Positions 1-5,974 are shown, numbered from the stretch's first letter. The stretch is 8,099 bases of DNA from Betaproteobacteria bacterium (GCA_025353085.1 JANXRI010000090.1:1-8099), one strand, 5' to 3'. The notes: generated from the sequence alone by a model not told the origin. Numbers and translations are program-made.

Positions 1-777
1 GCAAAACCCGGTGCGGGCGGCAATATTGGCGCGGACTTCGTGGCGAAGTCGCCGCCTGACGGCTACACCCTATTGATGGGCGCCAGCGGTCCCCTCGCGA
101 TCAATGCCAGTCTTTTTAGCAAACTGCCGTACGACCCCGCCAAAGATTTTTCGCCGGTGGTGTTGGCAGCGTCCGTTCCGCTGGTGCTCGTCACTCACCC
201 ATCGTTGCCGGTCAGGAACGTGCGCGAATTTATTACGCTGATTAAAGCGCGTCCCGGACAATTCAACTATGCATCGGCGGGCCCCGGTTCGCCTCAGCAT
301 CTGACCGCGGAGATGTTCAAGTTCATGACCAAGGTCGAGATGACGCACATCCCCTATAAGGGCAGCGGGCCGGCGATCATTGATTTGATCGGCGGCCAGA
401 TACCTTTTGCATTCGAAAGCATGATTCCGATTCTGCCCCACGTGAAGTCGGGCAAGCTGCGCGGCCTCGCGGTCACGAGTGCTACGCGCTCGCCGGTGTT
501 ACCTGACGTATCAACAGTCGCCGACTCGGGCGTGCCGGGCTTCGAGTCGATTGCGTGGTATGGCGTGGTCGCGCCCGCCGGCACGCCGAAAGATGTAATC
601 GCCAAATTGAACGGCGAAATGGTGCGCATCGCAAATCTGCCTGACATCAAGCAACGGTTGATCGAGATGGGTTCGTCACCCGTCGCCGGCACACCGGAAC
701 AATTCGGGACATTGATCAAAAGCGAAATCCCGAAGTGGGGGAAAGTCGTCAAGCAGGCTCACGTCAGCCTCGATTGA
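1..777 (+). CDS. Bug/TctC-family tripartite tricarboxylate transporter substrate-binding protein, 5'-truncated
   Basis: This is a periplasmic solute-binding protein of the Bug (TctC) family, whose members capture small carboxylates or related solutes, classically for TctAB-type permeases. The reading frame is open from base 1, so the signal peptide and roughly the first 60 residues lie outside the window. The visible part starts with the family signature KPGAGGNIGADFVA, followed by SPPDGYTLLMG, the SLPVRNVREF and FNYASAGPGSPQHL segments, HIPYKGSGPAIIDLIGGQI, and the C-terminal GVPGFESIAWYGVVAPAGTP region. These occur in the family's normal order and the C-terminus is intact. An internal ATG at 40 is not the start, because the conserved sequence continues upstream of it. 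The gene converges on the PA2778-family gene, with 13 bases between stop codons. The substrate cannot be told from sequence, and no permease genes are visible. Confidence 0.93.
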   Translation, partial: AKPGAGGNIGADFVAKSPPDGYTLLMGASGPLAINASLFSKLPYDPAKDFSPVVLAASVPLVLVTHPSLPVRNVREFITLIKARPGQFNYASAGPGSPQHLTAEMFKFMTKVEMTHIPYKGSGPAIIDLIGGQIPFAFESMIPILPHVKSGKLRGLAVTSATRSPVLPDVSTVADSGVPGFESIAWYGVVAPAGTPKDVIAKLNGEMVRIANLPDIKQRLIEMGSSPVAGTPEQFGTLIKSEIPKWGKVVKQAHVSLD

Positions 778-790
778 TGTGCATCTGCCG

Positions 791-1879
791 TCAGGCCGCG
801 GGGTAGCGCTTTTTTTGGCGGGGCTTAGGCTGAATAGCCGGCGCCGCCGGCGAACTTTGCGCGGGTGCGGGCGCTAAAGCCGGAGCGGGCGGTGCCGCGT
901 GCGACGCTTCCTCAGCGCGGGCCGCCGCAATCTTCTGACGGATTTCATCGAGCGTCGCTTCGGTCGCCTGTTGATTCGGACCGCCGAGGGCCACTGCTTT
1001 TTCAGCGGCGGCCAACGCCTCAGACAATTTATTGCGCTCGCCCAGCACACTCGCAAGATTGTTAAAGGCGGCGGCCGCCTCCGGATGGTCGAGGGTCGCC
1101 TGGGTGAATGCAGCTTCGGCGGTATCCAGATCGTGCAACGCATAAGCGGCATTGCCGCGGCCCATTTGGCCGGTCAGGCTATCGGGCCAGCGTTTGAGTA
1201 ATGAGTTGTAGGCGATCAGTGCATTTTTCACATGACCGCTTCTCTCCAGCGCGACGACCGCCGCCGCATAGCGCGGCTCGGTTGCGGTGGCCGGCACCCG
1301 CTCGGGCGGCAACACTACCATCGCCCAGTAATCCTCTTCGCGCCATATTTTTTCGAATATCGGCAGTGGCGTCGGCAGCCGCGGTCTATTGCCCGAGCGG
1401 CGTATGACTTCAAGCCGATCCAGGTCGTAACCGACCACCACCGAGTAATGCCACAGCGGAAACCATTTGAAGGGCCCATAATTTTCGAGCACGATCGCGG
1501 GGGTGCCGGCCGCGAGTTCGCGCAACAAGTCGGCGACCTTCGGCGCAAGCTCGTAGGCAACGAGTCCGCGCCGGCGCGCGGCTGCCAGCATCTCGACCTG
1601 CAAACTGCCTTTGCGTCCCGGCAGGTACACCTGGTCGATCAACTCTTCAGGGGTCACCGGCACGCCGGCGGCGGTCACCGCCATCGCCAGCGCAGCCGGG
1701 CCGCAGTAAAAATCTTCCTGCGGATAAAACGGAACCTGCGTGAGCTCGATGCGGGCCGGCAATTCGGACGGGCGCTTTTCTTTCAGCGCGTACGTTTGCG
1801 GCGCGATCAGTGAGCAGCCCGACATAAGGGCGCTCAAAAAAATAAAGCCCGCCGTTAAGCGGGCTTTAAAGCTGTGCAT
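791..1879 (-). CDS. PA2778-family cysteine peptidase: lipoprotein with C39-like domain and TPR-like repeats
   Basis: The predicted product is 362 residues. Residues 1-22 form a lipoprotein signal peptide ending in a lipobox (LMSGC, lipidated Cys22), so the protein is expected to be anchored to a membrane facing the periplasm. Residues about 45-190 resemble a papain-like C39 peptidase domain: Gln54 (oxyanion position) and Cys59 in FYCGPAALAMA, and His144 in WHYSVVVGYD. Residues about 203-300 are Ala-rich paired helices of TPR type (AYNSLLKRWPDS, AAFNNLASVLGE). The tail, about 325-350, is Pro/Ala-rich and ends in the basic PKPRQKKRYPAA. This architecture matches the family named after Pseudomonas PA2778, whose substrate is unknown to me. 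The gene lies 16 bases after the PA2779-family gene on the same strand and is probably co-transcribed with it. There is no convincing Shine-Dalgarno sequence before the ATG, and a terminator-like hairpin lies within the first 15 codons. The peptidase role is inferred from fold and motifs. Confidence 0.9.
   Translation of the reverse strand: MHSFKARLTAGFIFLSALMSGCSLIAPQTYALKEKRPSELPARIELTQVPFYPQEDFYCGPAALAMAVTAAGVPVTPEELIDQVYLPGRKGSLQVEMLAAARRRGLVAYELAPKVADLLRELAAGTPAIVLENYGPFKWFPLWHYSVVVGYDLDRLEVIRRSGNRPRLPTPLPIFEKIWREEDYWAMVVLPPERVPATATEPRYAAAVVALERSGHVKNALIAYNSLLKRWPDSLTGQMGRGNAAYALHDLDTAEAAFTQATLDHPEAAAAFNNLASVLGERNKLSEALAAAEKAVALGGPNQQATEATLDEIRQKIAAARAEEASHAAPPAPALAPAPAQSSPAAPAIQPKPRQKKRYPAA
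1836..1868 (-). terminator. Intrinsic-terminator-like hairpin inside the start of the PA2778-family gene
   Basis: Read on the minus strand, a perfect inverted repeat (AAAGCCCGC at 1867-1859 and GCGGGCTTT at 1852-1844) encloses a 6-base loop at 1858-1853. It gains a tenth pair from 1868 with 1843 and is followed at once by seven Ts (1842-1836). This is the standard form of a Rho-independent terminator in the direction of PA2779-to-PA2778 transcription. It lies at codons 4-15 of the downstream gene, encoding part of its signal peptide (FKARLTAGFIF). On the plus strand the structure is not followed by Ts. Activity is inferred. It could lower peptidase mRNA relative to the PA2779-family gene, with ribosomes on the leader codons able to disrupt it. 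Confidence 0.6.
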
Positions 1880-1895
1880 GTTGAATCTGCTTCAG

Positions 1896-2252
1896 TTATC
1901 TCCAGTAGTACCAGATGATCGCGGCAACCACGATCACGCCGGCGATCCACCAGCCGCTGCTCGAGCTCGCGCCTGCCGGCAGTGAGTCGATCTTGCCCGC
2001 GATGCGATTGATCTCATCCTGCGTCATCGCATTCACGCGTTCTGCCGCATTGGTTGCGGTCAGGCCCAGCGCTTCGAACTGCTTTTGCACGTCGGTGCGG
2101 CTGACGAACTCAAGCACTTTGTCGCGACTGGCTTCGGCTGTCGCGTTAACTGCGACATTGTCCGTCGCAATCATTCCCGCCTGCGTTGAAAACGGCATCA
2201 ACACCATGCTAAGGATCAGCATTTGACTTATTAACTTGGACAACAGCTTCAT
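1896..2252 (-). CDS. PA2779-family small membrane protein
   Basis: The predicted product is 118 residues. An N-terminal signal peptide (MKLLSKLISQ, hydrophobic to about residue 20, likely cut after TQA at 25) is followed by a short periplasmic segment. This holds the family's conserved helical region SRTDVQKQFEALGLT-NAAERVNAMTQDEI (about 51-82). A Ser-rich linker SSSSG (97-100) precedes a C-terminal hydrophobic anchor, about 101-116 (GWWIAGVIVVAAIIWYYW), ending in a single Arg. Length, conserved region and linkage to the C39-like peptidase gene match the PA2779 family, which normally sits beside PA2778. The function is unknown. It could be an anchor, partner or substrate of the neighbouring peptidase, but that is a guess from linkage. 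The ATG follows a GGGGG (2259-2263) six bases upstream, and a sigma70-type promoter with a 5'-leader hairpin lies further upstream. Confidence 0.88.
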   Translation of the reverse strand: MKLLSKLISQMLILSMVLMPFSTQAGMIATDNVAVNATAEASRDKVLEFVSRTDVQKQFEALGLTATNAAERVNAMTQDEINRIAGKIDSLPAGASSSSGWWIAGVIVVAAIIWYYWR

Positions 2253-2293
2253 CGGAAACCCCCGTCAATGGTTGAAAAGGTCTGACACTCGCG

Positions 2294-2318
2294 GCGCCGC
2301 ACTCCTGAATAGCGGCGC
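2294..2318 (-). promoter_or_regulatory. Leader hairpin of the PA2779-family transcript
   Basis: A perfect 7-base inverted repeat (GCGCCGC at 2294-2300, GCGGCGC at 2312-2318) encloses an 11-base loop. In the leftward transcript the hairpin would form at the very 5' end, since the predicted start point is near 2320. The loop carries AGGAG. It may protect the mRNA 5' end; no Ts follow it, so it is not a terminator. Confidence 0.4.
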
Positions 2319-2326
2319 TTAATTCC

Positions 2327-2356
2327 GTTATATCTCCTCGCCACGGGCAGCGTCAA
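2327..2356 (-). promoter_or_regulatory. Sigma70-type promoter for the PA2779/PA2778 unit
   Basis: On the minus strand, TTGACG (2356-2351) is followed after 18 bases by TATAAC (2332-2327). These differ from the consensus hexamers by one base each, with an acceptable spacer. The predicted start of transcription is near 2320, giving a leader of about 68 bases before the ATG at 2252. The match is by eye. Confidence 0.6.
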
Positions 2357-2372
2357 GCATGGCGTGCGCATC

Positions 2373-2387
2373 GTGCAAAATTTGCAC
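2373..2387. promoter_or_regulatory. Perfect dyad GTGCAAAATTTGCAC, candidate regulator site
   Basis: Two 7-base arms (GTGCAAA and TTTGCAC) are perfectly symmetric around A2380. The centre lies about 60 bases upstream of the predicted start of the leftward promoter, just beyond its -35 box. That is the usual place for an activator contacting RNA polymerase from upstream. The general TGTG-type outer bases recall CRP/FNR-family sites, but the core does not match the E. coli CRP consensus, so the regulator is unknown. Confidence 0.4.
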
Positions 2388-2520
2388 AAAACTACCCTGC
2401 AGGTGTTGGATTTTTACGCCTACGGTCAATATTTTATGTTGAGACCATCTGACAATTCTCCCGTAGACCAGGCGGTCAACACCGTGCCCGCCCGCTGCCA
2501 GTCACGACCTGCCGATGCTG

Positions 2521-2536
2521 TTTTCGAATCCGAAAA
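2521..2536. promoter_or_regulatory. Perfect dyad TTTTCGAATCCGAAAA overlapping the gabD -35 region
   Basis: Six-base arms TTTTCG and CGAAAA are separated by AATC. The right arm covers the position where a -35 hexamer would sit for the TATAAT box at 2554-2559, and the dyad is centred about 37 bases before the predicted start. This placement suits a repressor operator. No regulator gene is in the window, so its identity is open. Confidence 0.4.
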
Positions 2537-2550
2537 GGCGTGCGACCGGG

Positions 2551-2559
2551 TGTTATAAT
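2551..2559 (+). promoter_or_regulatory. Extended -10 promoter element for gabD
   Basis: TGTTATAAT is a perfect extended -10 element (TG, one base, TATAAT at 2554-2559). No good TTGACA-like hexamer lies 16-18 bases upstream, which is common for extended -10 promoters. Transcription would start near 2566, leaving a leader of about 47 bases before the gabD ATG at 2613. Confidence 0.6.
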
Positions 2560-2612
2560 TAGCGCCGGATTTTTCAACCTTGCTCTACCAATTTCTCCGT
2601 AAGGAATTCGCC

Positions 2613-4094
2613 ATGCTCACCAAAGTCAAACCTGCGTTGCAGTTGAAAGACATGAGCCTGTTCCGCCAGCAATGCTACATCGATGGCAAATGGGTGGATG
2701 CGGACGATAAGACCACGCTGGCCGTGAACAATCCGGCGGACGGCTTGCAGATCGGCACTGTGCCAAAAATGGGCGCGGCTGAAACGAAGCGCGCGATTGA
2801 AGCAGCCAATGCAGCGTGGCCCGCGTGGCGCGCCAGGACCGCCAAGGAGCGGGCGACCGTGCTGCGCAAATGGTTCGATCTGATGATGGCGAATCAGGAT
2901 GATCTCGCGGTCCTGATGACGACCGAGCAGGGCAAGCCGCTCGCCGAATCGAAGGGCGAAATCAGCTATGGCGCTTCATTTATCGAATGGTTTGCCGAGG
3001 AAGGCAAGCGCATCTACGGCGACGTGATTCCCCAGCACCAGGCCGACAAGCGCATCGTCGTCCTCAAGCAGCCGATCGGCGTATGCGCGGCGGTGACGCC
3101 GTGGAATTTTCCGAACGCAATGATCACGCGCAAAGCCGGCCCCGCGTTGGCCGCCGGCTGCACCATGGTAATCAAGCCCGCGACCTACACGCCCTATTCG
3201 GCGCTCGCGCTATGCGAGCTCGCTGAACGCGCGGGAATTCCGAAGGGCGTCATCAATGTAATCACCGGCTCATCCGGCCCGATTGGCAACGAATTGACGA
3301 CCAACCCGATTGTGCGCAAGTTCACCTTCACCGGTTCGACTGAAGTCGGCAAGCTGCTGATGGCGCAGTGCGCAGGCACCGTCAAGAAAGTGTCGCTTGA
3401 ACTCGGTGGCAACGCGCCGTTCATCGTGTTCGACGACGCCGATATCGATGCGGCCGTCGAAGGCGCGATGATGTCGAAGTTTCGCAATACCGGGCAAACG
3501 TGCGTGTGCGCGAATCGCCTGTTCGTGCAGGAAGGCGTTTACGATAAATTCGCGCAGAAGCTCGGCGAAAAAGTTGCCGCGATGAAAGTTGGCAACGGCA
3601 TGGAAGAGGGCGTCATGCAGGGTCCGCTGATCGACATGAAAGCCGTTGAAAAAGTCGAAGAGCACATTGCCGACGCGCTCGACAAGGGCGCGCGCATCGT
3701 GACCGGCGGCAAGCGGCATGCCAAGGGCAGCACGTTCTTCGAGCCGACCGTGTTGGCCGACGTTAAAACGAATATGAAAGTCACCCACGAAGAAACATTC
3801 GGGCCGGTCGCGCCGCTGTTCCGCTTCAAGACCGAACAGGAATTGATCAAGCTCGCCAACGATACGGAATACGGCCTCGCATCGTATTTTTACAGCCGCG
3901 ACATCGGCCGCATCTGGCGTGTTGCGGAAGCGCTCGAGTACGGCATTGTCGGCATCAACTGCGGCATCATTTCCAACGAAGTCGCGCCGTTTGGTGGCAT
4001 GAAGGAGTCCGGCATCGGGCGCGAAGGCTCGAAGTACGGGATCGAAGAATTTCTCGAGGTCAAATATCTATGCATGGGCGGCATCGACAAGTAA
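2613..4094 (+). CDS. gabD: NAD(P)-dependent succinate-semialdehyde dehydrogenase
   Basis: This enzyme oxidises succinate semialdehyde to succinate, the last step of GABA degradation, feeding the TCA cycle in the cytoplasm; related semialdehydes such as glutarate semialdehyde may also be used. The product is 493 residues, near the family's usual 480-490. Aldehyde dehydrogenase motifs are complete: TPWNFP (162-167) with oxyanion Asn165, IKPA with Lys188, FTGSTEVG (239-246), SLELGG with general base Glu263, GQTCVCANR with catalytic Cys297 and a second Cys299, and EETFGP (393-398). Cys at both +0 and +2, plus long stretches nearly identical to E. coli GabD (for example KFRNTGQTCVCANR), make the assignment strong. 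The ATG at 2613 is chosen because AAGGA (2601-2605) lies seven bases upstream; an in-frame TTG at 2580 would add 11 unconserved residues. No gabT or gabP is in the window, so the physiological aldehyde source is open. Confidence 0.95.
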   Translation: MLTKVKPALQLKDMSLFRQQCYIDGKWVDADDKTTLAVNNPADGLQIGTVPKMGAAETKRAIEAANAAWPAWRARTAKERATVLRKWFDLMMANQDDLAVLMTTEQGKPLAESKGEISYGASFIEWFAEEGKRIYGDVIPQHQADKRIVVLKQPIGVCAAVTPWNFPNAMITRKAGPALAAGCTMVIKPATYTPYSALALCELAERAGIPKGVINVITGSSGPIGNELTTNPIVRKFTFTGSTEVGKLLMAQCAGTVKKVSLELGGNAPFIVFDDADIDAAVEGAMMSKFRNTGQTCVCANRLFVQEGVYDKFAQKLGEKVAAMKVGNGMEEGVMQGPLIDMKAVEKVEEHIADALDKGARIVTGGKRHAKGSTFFEPTVLADVKTNMKVTHEETFGPVAPLFRFKTEQELIKLANDTEYGLASYFYSRDIGRIWRVAEALEYGIVGINCGIISNEVAPFGGMKESGIGREGSKYGIEEFLEVKYLCMGGIDK

Positions 4095-4113
4095 GCCGCC
4101 GTTCGATCCTTGC

Positions 4114-4148
4114 AATGCCATCGCACCGCCCGGTGCGGTGGCATTTTT
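4114..4148 (+). terminator. Strong intrinsic terminator after gabD
   Basis: A 14-base-pair stem (4114-4127 with 4132-4145, one G-U wobble) closes on a four-base GCCC loop and runs into five Ts (4144-4148). It starts 19 bases after the gabD stop codon. The opposite strand has no T-run, so it serves gabD only. Confidence 0.85.
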
Positions 4149-4167
4149 ATTTGAGCCGGAAGACGCC

Positions 4168-4614
4168 ATGCCAAAATCGATAATTCGCAAACGCGTTGCA
4201 TTCGAGATTCTGGCGCTCGATCACGTCGTGCTGCGCGTCGCCAATGCGGCGCGGCTCAAGCGGTTTTACTGCGATGTGCTCGGCTGCAGTGTCGAGCGCG
4301 AGCGGCCGGAATTGGGACTCACTCAGTTGCGCGCCGGCGTTTCGATGATTGATTTGATTACGGTCGAAGGTGAACTCGGCCGGGCGGGCGGCATGGGCCC
4401 CGGAAAGACACGGCGCAACATGGATCACTTGTGTCTGCGCATAGAGCCGTTCGACCAAAATGCGCTGGTCGCGCATCTCGTGTCGAATGGAGTCGCCGTG
4501 GGGGAAATCAAATCGCGCTTCGGCGCTGACGGTTATGGGCCGTCCCTGTACGTGAGCGACCCCGAAGGCAACGTAATCGAATTGAAAGGCCCGCCGACGC
4601 GCACGGGCAGGTAA
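4168..4614 (+). CDS. VOC (glyoxalase/bleomycin-resistance fold) family protein
   Basis: The predicted product is a 148-residue single-module vicinal-oxygen-chelate protein of unknown substrate. It begins the fold at FEILALDHVVLRVANAARL (12-30) and continues with FYCDVLGC (33-40), MDHLCLRI (85-92), and YVSDPEGNVIELKGP (128-142). His19, His87 and Glu138 fall at the usual metal-ligand positions, and Gln53 may be the fourth, so a divalent-metal site looks intact. Family members include glyoxalases, dioxygenases, epimerases and antibiotic-binding proteins; single-domain ones like this are rarely assigned. The ATG at 4168 has GGAAG (4158-4162) five bases upstream. A GTG at 4138 lies inside the terminator stem and would add unconserved residues. 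It sits directly after the gabD terminator with no visible promoter of its own, and its stop is 8 bases from the convergent dehydrogenase gene. Confidence 0.88.
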   Translation: MPKSIIRKRVAFEILALDHVVLRVANAARLKRFYCDVLGCSVERERPELGLTQLRAGVSMIDLITVEGELGRAGGMGPGKTRRNMDHLCLRIEPFDQNALVAHLVSNGVAVGEIKSRFGADGYGPSLYVSDPEGNVIELKGPPTRTGR

Positions 4615-4622
4615 CTTCTCAG

Positions 4623-5684
4623 CTACCCGGCCAGCCGTTCGGCGACGGCTTTCGAAAACGCCGCGGTGCCCAGTTTGCCCCCCATGTCGGCGGTGCGGGT
4701 CGCTGGATCTTTTAACGTTGAATCAATTGCCGCCTCGATCTTCTGTGCCGCTAAAGTGTACGCAGGTTTGTGGTGCCGGCGGCCGAGCCATTCGAGTAAC
4801 ATCGCCGCCGACAATATCAACGACGTCGGATTCGCTTTGTCCTGCCCCGCGATGTCTGGCGCCGAACCATGCTGGGCCTGCGCGACGCACAGATCGTCAC
4901 CGGCGTTCACCGAGCCGGCGAGTCCAATGCTGCCCGACAGCTCAGAGGCTTCGTCCGACAAAATGTCGCCAAACATGTTGCCGGTGACGATCACGTCGAA
5001 ACGCATCGGATCGCGCAGCAATAATGCGGCCATCGCGTCGACGAGCACTTCATCGAGCTTCACTTCAGGAAAATCCAGCGCGACCTTGCGCACTTCGCGC
5101 AGGAACAACGCGTCGGAAATACGCAGCACGTTCACCTTGTGCACTGCGGTGACATGTTTCTTGCGCTGCATCGCAAATTCAAACGCGCGCCGCGCAATGC
5201 GGTTGCAGCATTTGGCGGTGACGCGCCGCATTGAAATTGCCATGTCTTCGGTAGGCATGAATTCGCCGAGGCCCATGAACATATTGCGATCGGCGTAAAA
5301 GCCTTCGGTGCATTCCCTGAAGATCACGAGATCGACCGGCTTGCCGGTCAGCCCGACGCCGAGGCGCGATTTCGCCGGCCGTATATTTGCGTAGAGATCG
5401 AGCTTGACGCGAAATTCACCCGACGGATTGATGCCGCCTTCTTCTCGTGTAGGATAATCAAGATGCGATACCGGGCCGAGGATGACGCCCGCGGCCGCCT
5501 TTGCCGCTTCGAGCACGCGCGGCGGCAGCGTGGTGCCTTCTTTTTTCAACGTGATGAAACCCATTTCATCGTGCTGCCATTCGAGACCGAGCTTGAAAAG
5601 CGTGTCGGCGCGGTCGAGAACTGTCAGGGTCGCCGCGCATATTTCGGGTCCGATCCCATCGCCCGGCAATACAAGAATCTTCAA
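4623..5684 (-). CDS. Isocitrate/isopropylmalate dehydrogenase family protein (NAD-type), TTG start
   Basis: This is a 353-residue beta-hydroxyacid oxidative decarboxylase, the family of LeuB, isocitrate, homoisocitrate and tartrate dehydrogenases. It carries LPGDGIGPE (6-14), substrate arginines Arg92, Arg102 and Arg123 in FRVKLDLYANIRPA and IFRECTEGFY, catalytic Tyr130, Lys183 in VHKVNV, and metal-binding Asp216, Asp240 and Asp244 (TGNMFGDILSDEAS). HGSAPDIAGQDKANP has Asp277-Ile278 where E. coli NADP-ICDH has Lys-Tyr, which points to NAD+ use. The FRECTEGFYADRN segment resembles ICDH-like more than typical LeuB loops, and no leuC/leuD is adjacent, so leucine synthesis is unlikely and the substrate is unresolved. 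The start is TTG at 5684, supported by AGGAGA (5696-5691) six bases upstream; no ATG is suitably placed. It stands alone on its strand, convergent with the VOC gene and divergent from the sulfurtransferase. Confidence 0.9.
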   Translation of the reverse strand: MKILVLPGDGIGPEICAATLTVLDRADTLFKLGLEWQHDEMGFITLKKEGTTLPPRVLEAAKAAAGVILGPVSHLDYPTREEGGINPSGEFRVKLDLYANIRPAKSRLGVGLTGKPVDLVIFRECTEGFYADRNMFMGLGEFMPTEDMAISMRRVTAKCCNRIARRAFEFAMQRKKHVTAVHKVNVLRISDALFLREVRKVALDFPEVKLDEVLVDAMAALLLRDPMRFDVIVTGNMFGDILSDEASELSGSIGLAGSVNAGDDLCVAQAQHGSAPDIAGQDKANPTSLILSAAMLLEWLGRRHHKPAYTLAAQKIEAAIDSTLKDPATRTADMGGKLGTAAFSKAVAERLAG

Positions 5685-5690
5685 TGCGCT

Positions 5691-5724
5691 TCTCCTGTTA
5701 ACGCTCTGTTAACGTCTCGTTAGT
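5691..5724 (-). promoter_or_regulatory. Ribosome binding site fixing a TTG start, with 11-base tandem repeats upstream
   Basis: On the minus strand, AGGAGA (5696-5691) is spaced six bases from the TTG initiation codon of the dehydrogenase gene. Immediately upstream are GTTAAC palindromes at 5697-5702 and 5708-5713, and a degenerate third copy (GTTAGT in + orientation) at 5719-5724. Spacing is exactly 11 bases, about one helical turn. Such phased sites can bind a regulator on one face of DNA, but this is inference. Confidence 0.45.
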
Positions 5725-5781
5725 GTTTGGTAAATTGTTCGATCTGTGTCTTGCTGAATCGGTGCGTCGGAGTATCGCGCG

Positions 5782-5790
5782 AGTGTATCA
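5782..5790 (-). promoter_or_regulatory. Possible extended -10 promoter for the dehydrogenase gene
   Basis: Minus-strand TGATACACT (5790-5782) fits TG-N-TACACT, an extended -10 element with four of six consensus bases. The -35 position (CTGGTC) is poor. It would give a leader of about 90 bases containing the phased GTTAAC repeats. The rest of 5685-5974, the divergent region before the sulfurtransferase gene, shows no gene and no clear rightward promoter that I can defend. Confidence 0.25.
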
Positions 5791-5974
5791 TGCAGTCCAG
5801 GCGCGACCAGAAGGCCGGGCGGTGGCAACGAACGTGGTCTGTTGCGTAGCTCTGACGTGCGGACAGAATTCGGCCGGGCCGTACTTGCCGGGAATGTGTC
5901 GGTAGCTCGCCCCTTTTTTCGCAGCCTGACGCGCACAATGTTGCGCCAATGAATAACTAAATTGCGGGATTGTC

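Larger units (their letters stand above)
2253..2612. other. Divergent intergenic region between the PA2779-family gene and gabD
   Basis: This 360-base stretch separates two divergently transcribed units. I see no convincing gene in it. A 64-codon open frame on + (2364-2558) has no family resemblance, no clear ribosome site, and ends within the gabD promoter. The region instead holds a leftward promoter near 2327-2356 with a leader hairpin at 2294-2318, a 15-base dyad at 2373-2387, a 16-base dyad at 2521-2536, and a rightward extended -10 box at 2551-2559. Bases about 2390-2520 contain nothing I can assign. Confidence 0.7.

Noticed and set aside
810..816. Seven Ts after the first Bug gene as a possible terminator
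   Set aside because: No stable stem precedes them; they are explained by Gln-Lys-Lys codons of the PA2778-family gene on the other strand.
1232..1813. Long + strand open frame opposite the peptidase gene
   Set aside because: Arg/His-rich translation typical of an antisense shadow in GC-rich coding DNA; the minus-strand frame has clear domains.
2364..2558. A 64-codon open frame on + between the PA2779-family gene and gabD
   Set aside because: Its composition resembles no family, it lacks a convincing ribosome site, and its end falls inside the gabD extended -10 box and dyad, so it is most likely chance.
2580..2612. Earlier in-frame TTG start for gabD adding 11 residues
   Set aside because: No ribosome site precedes it, the added residues are not conserved, and the ATG at 2613 has AAGGA at ideal spacing.
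4138..4167. GTG start for the VOC gene ten codons upstream
   Set aside because: It lies in the right arm of the gabD terminator and would translate through the T-run; ATG 4168 has its own ribosome site.
5723..5938. Short open frames in the dehydrogenase-sulfurtransferase intergenic region
   Set aside because: Several overlapping frames on both strands, none with recognisable domains or a ribosome site.
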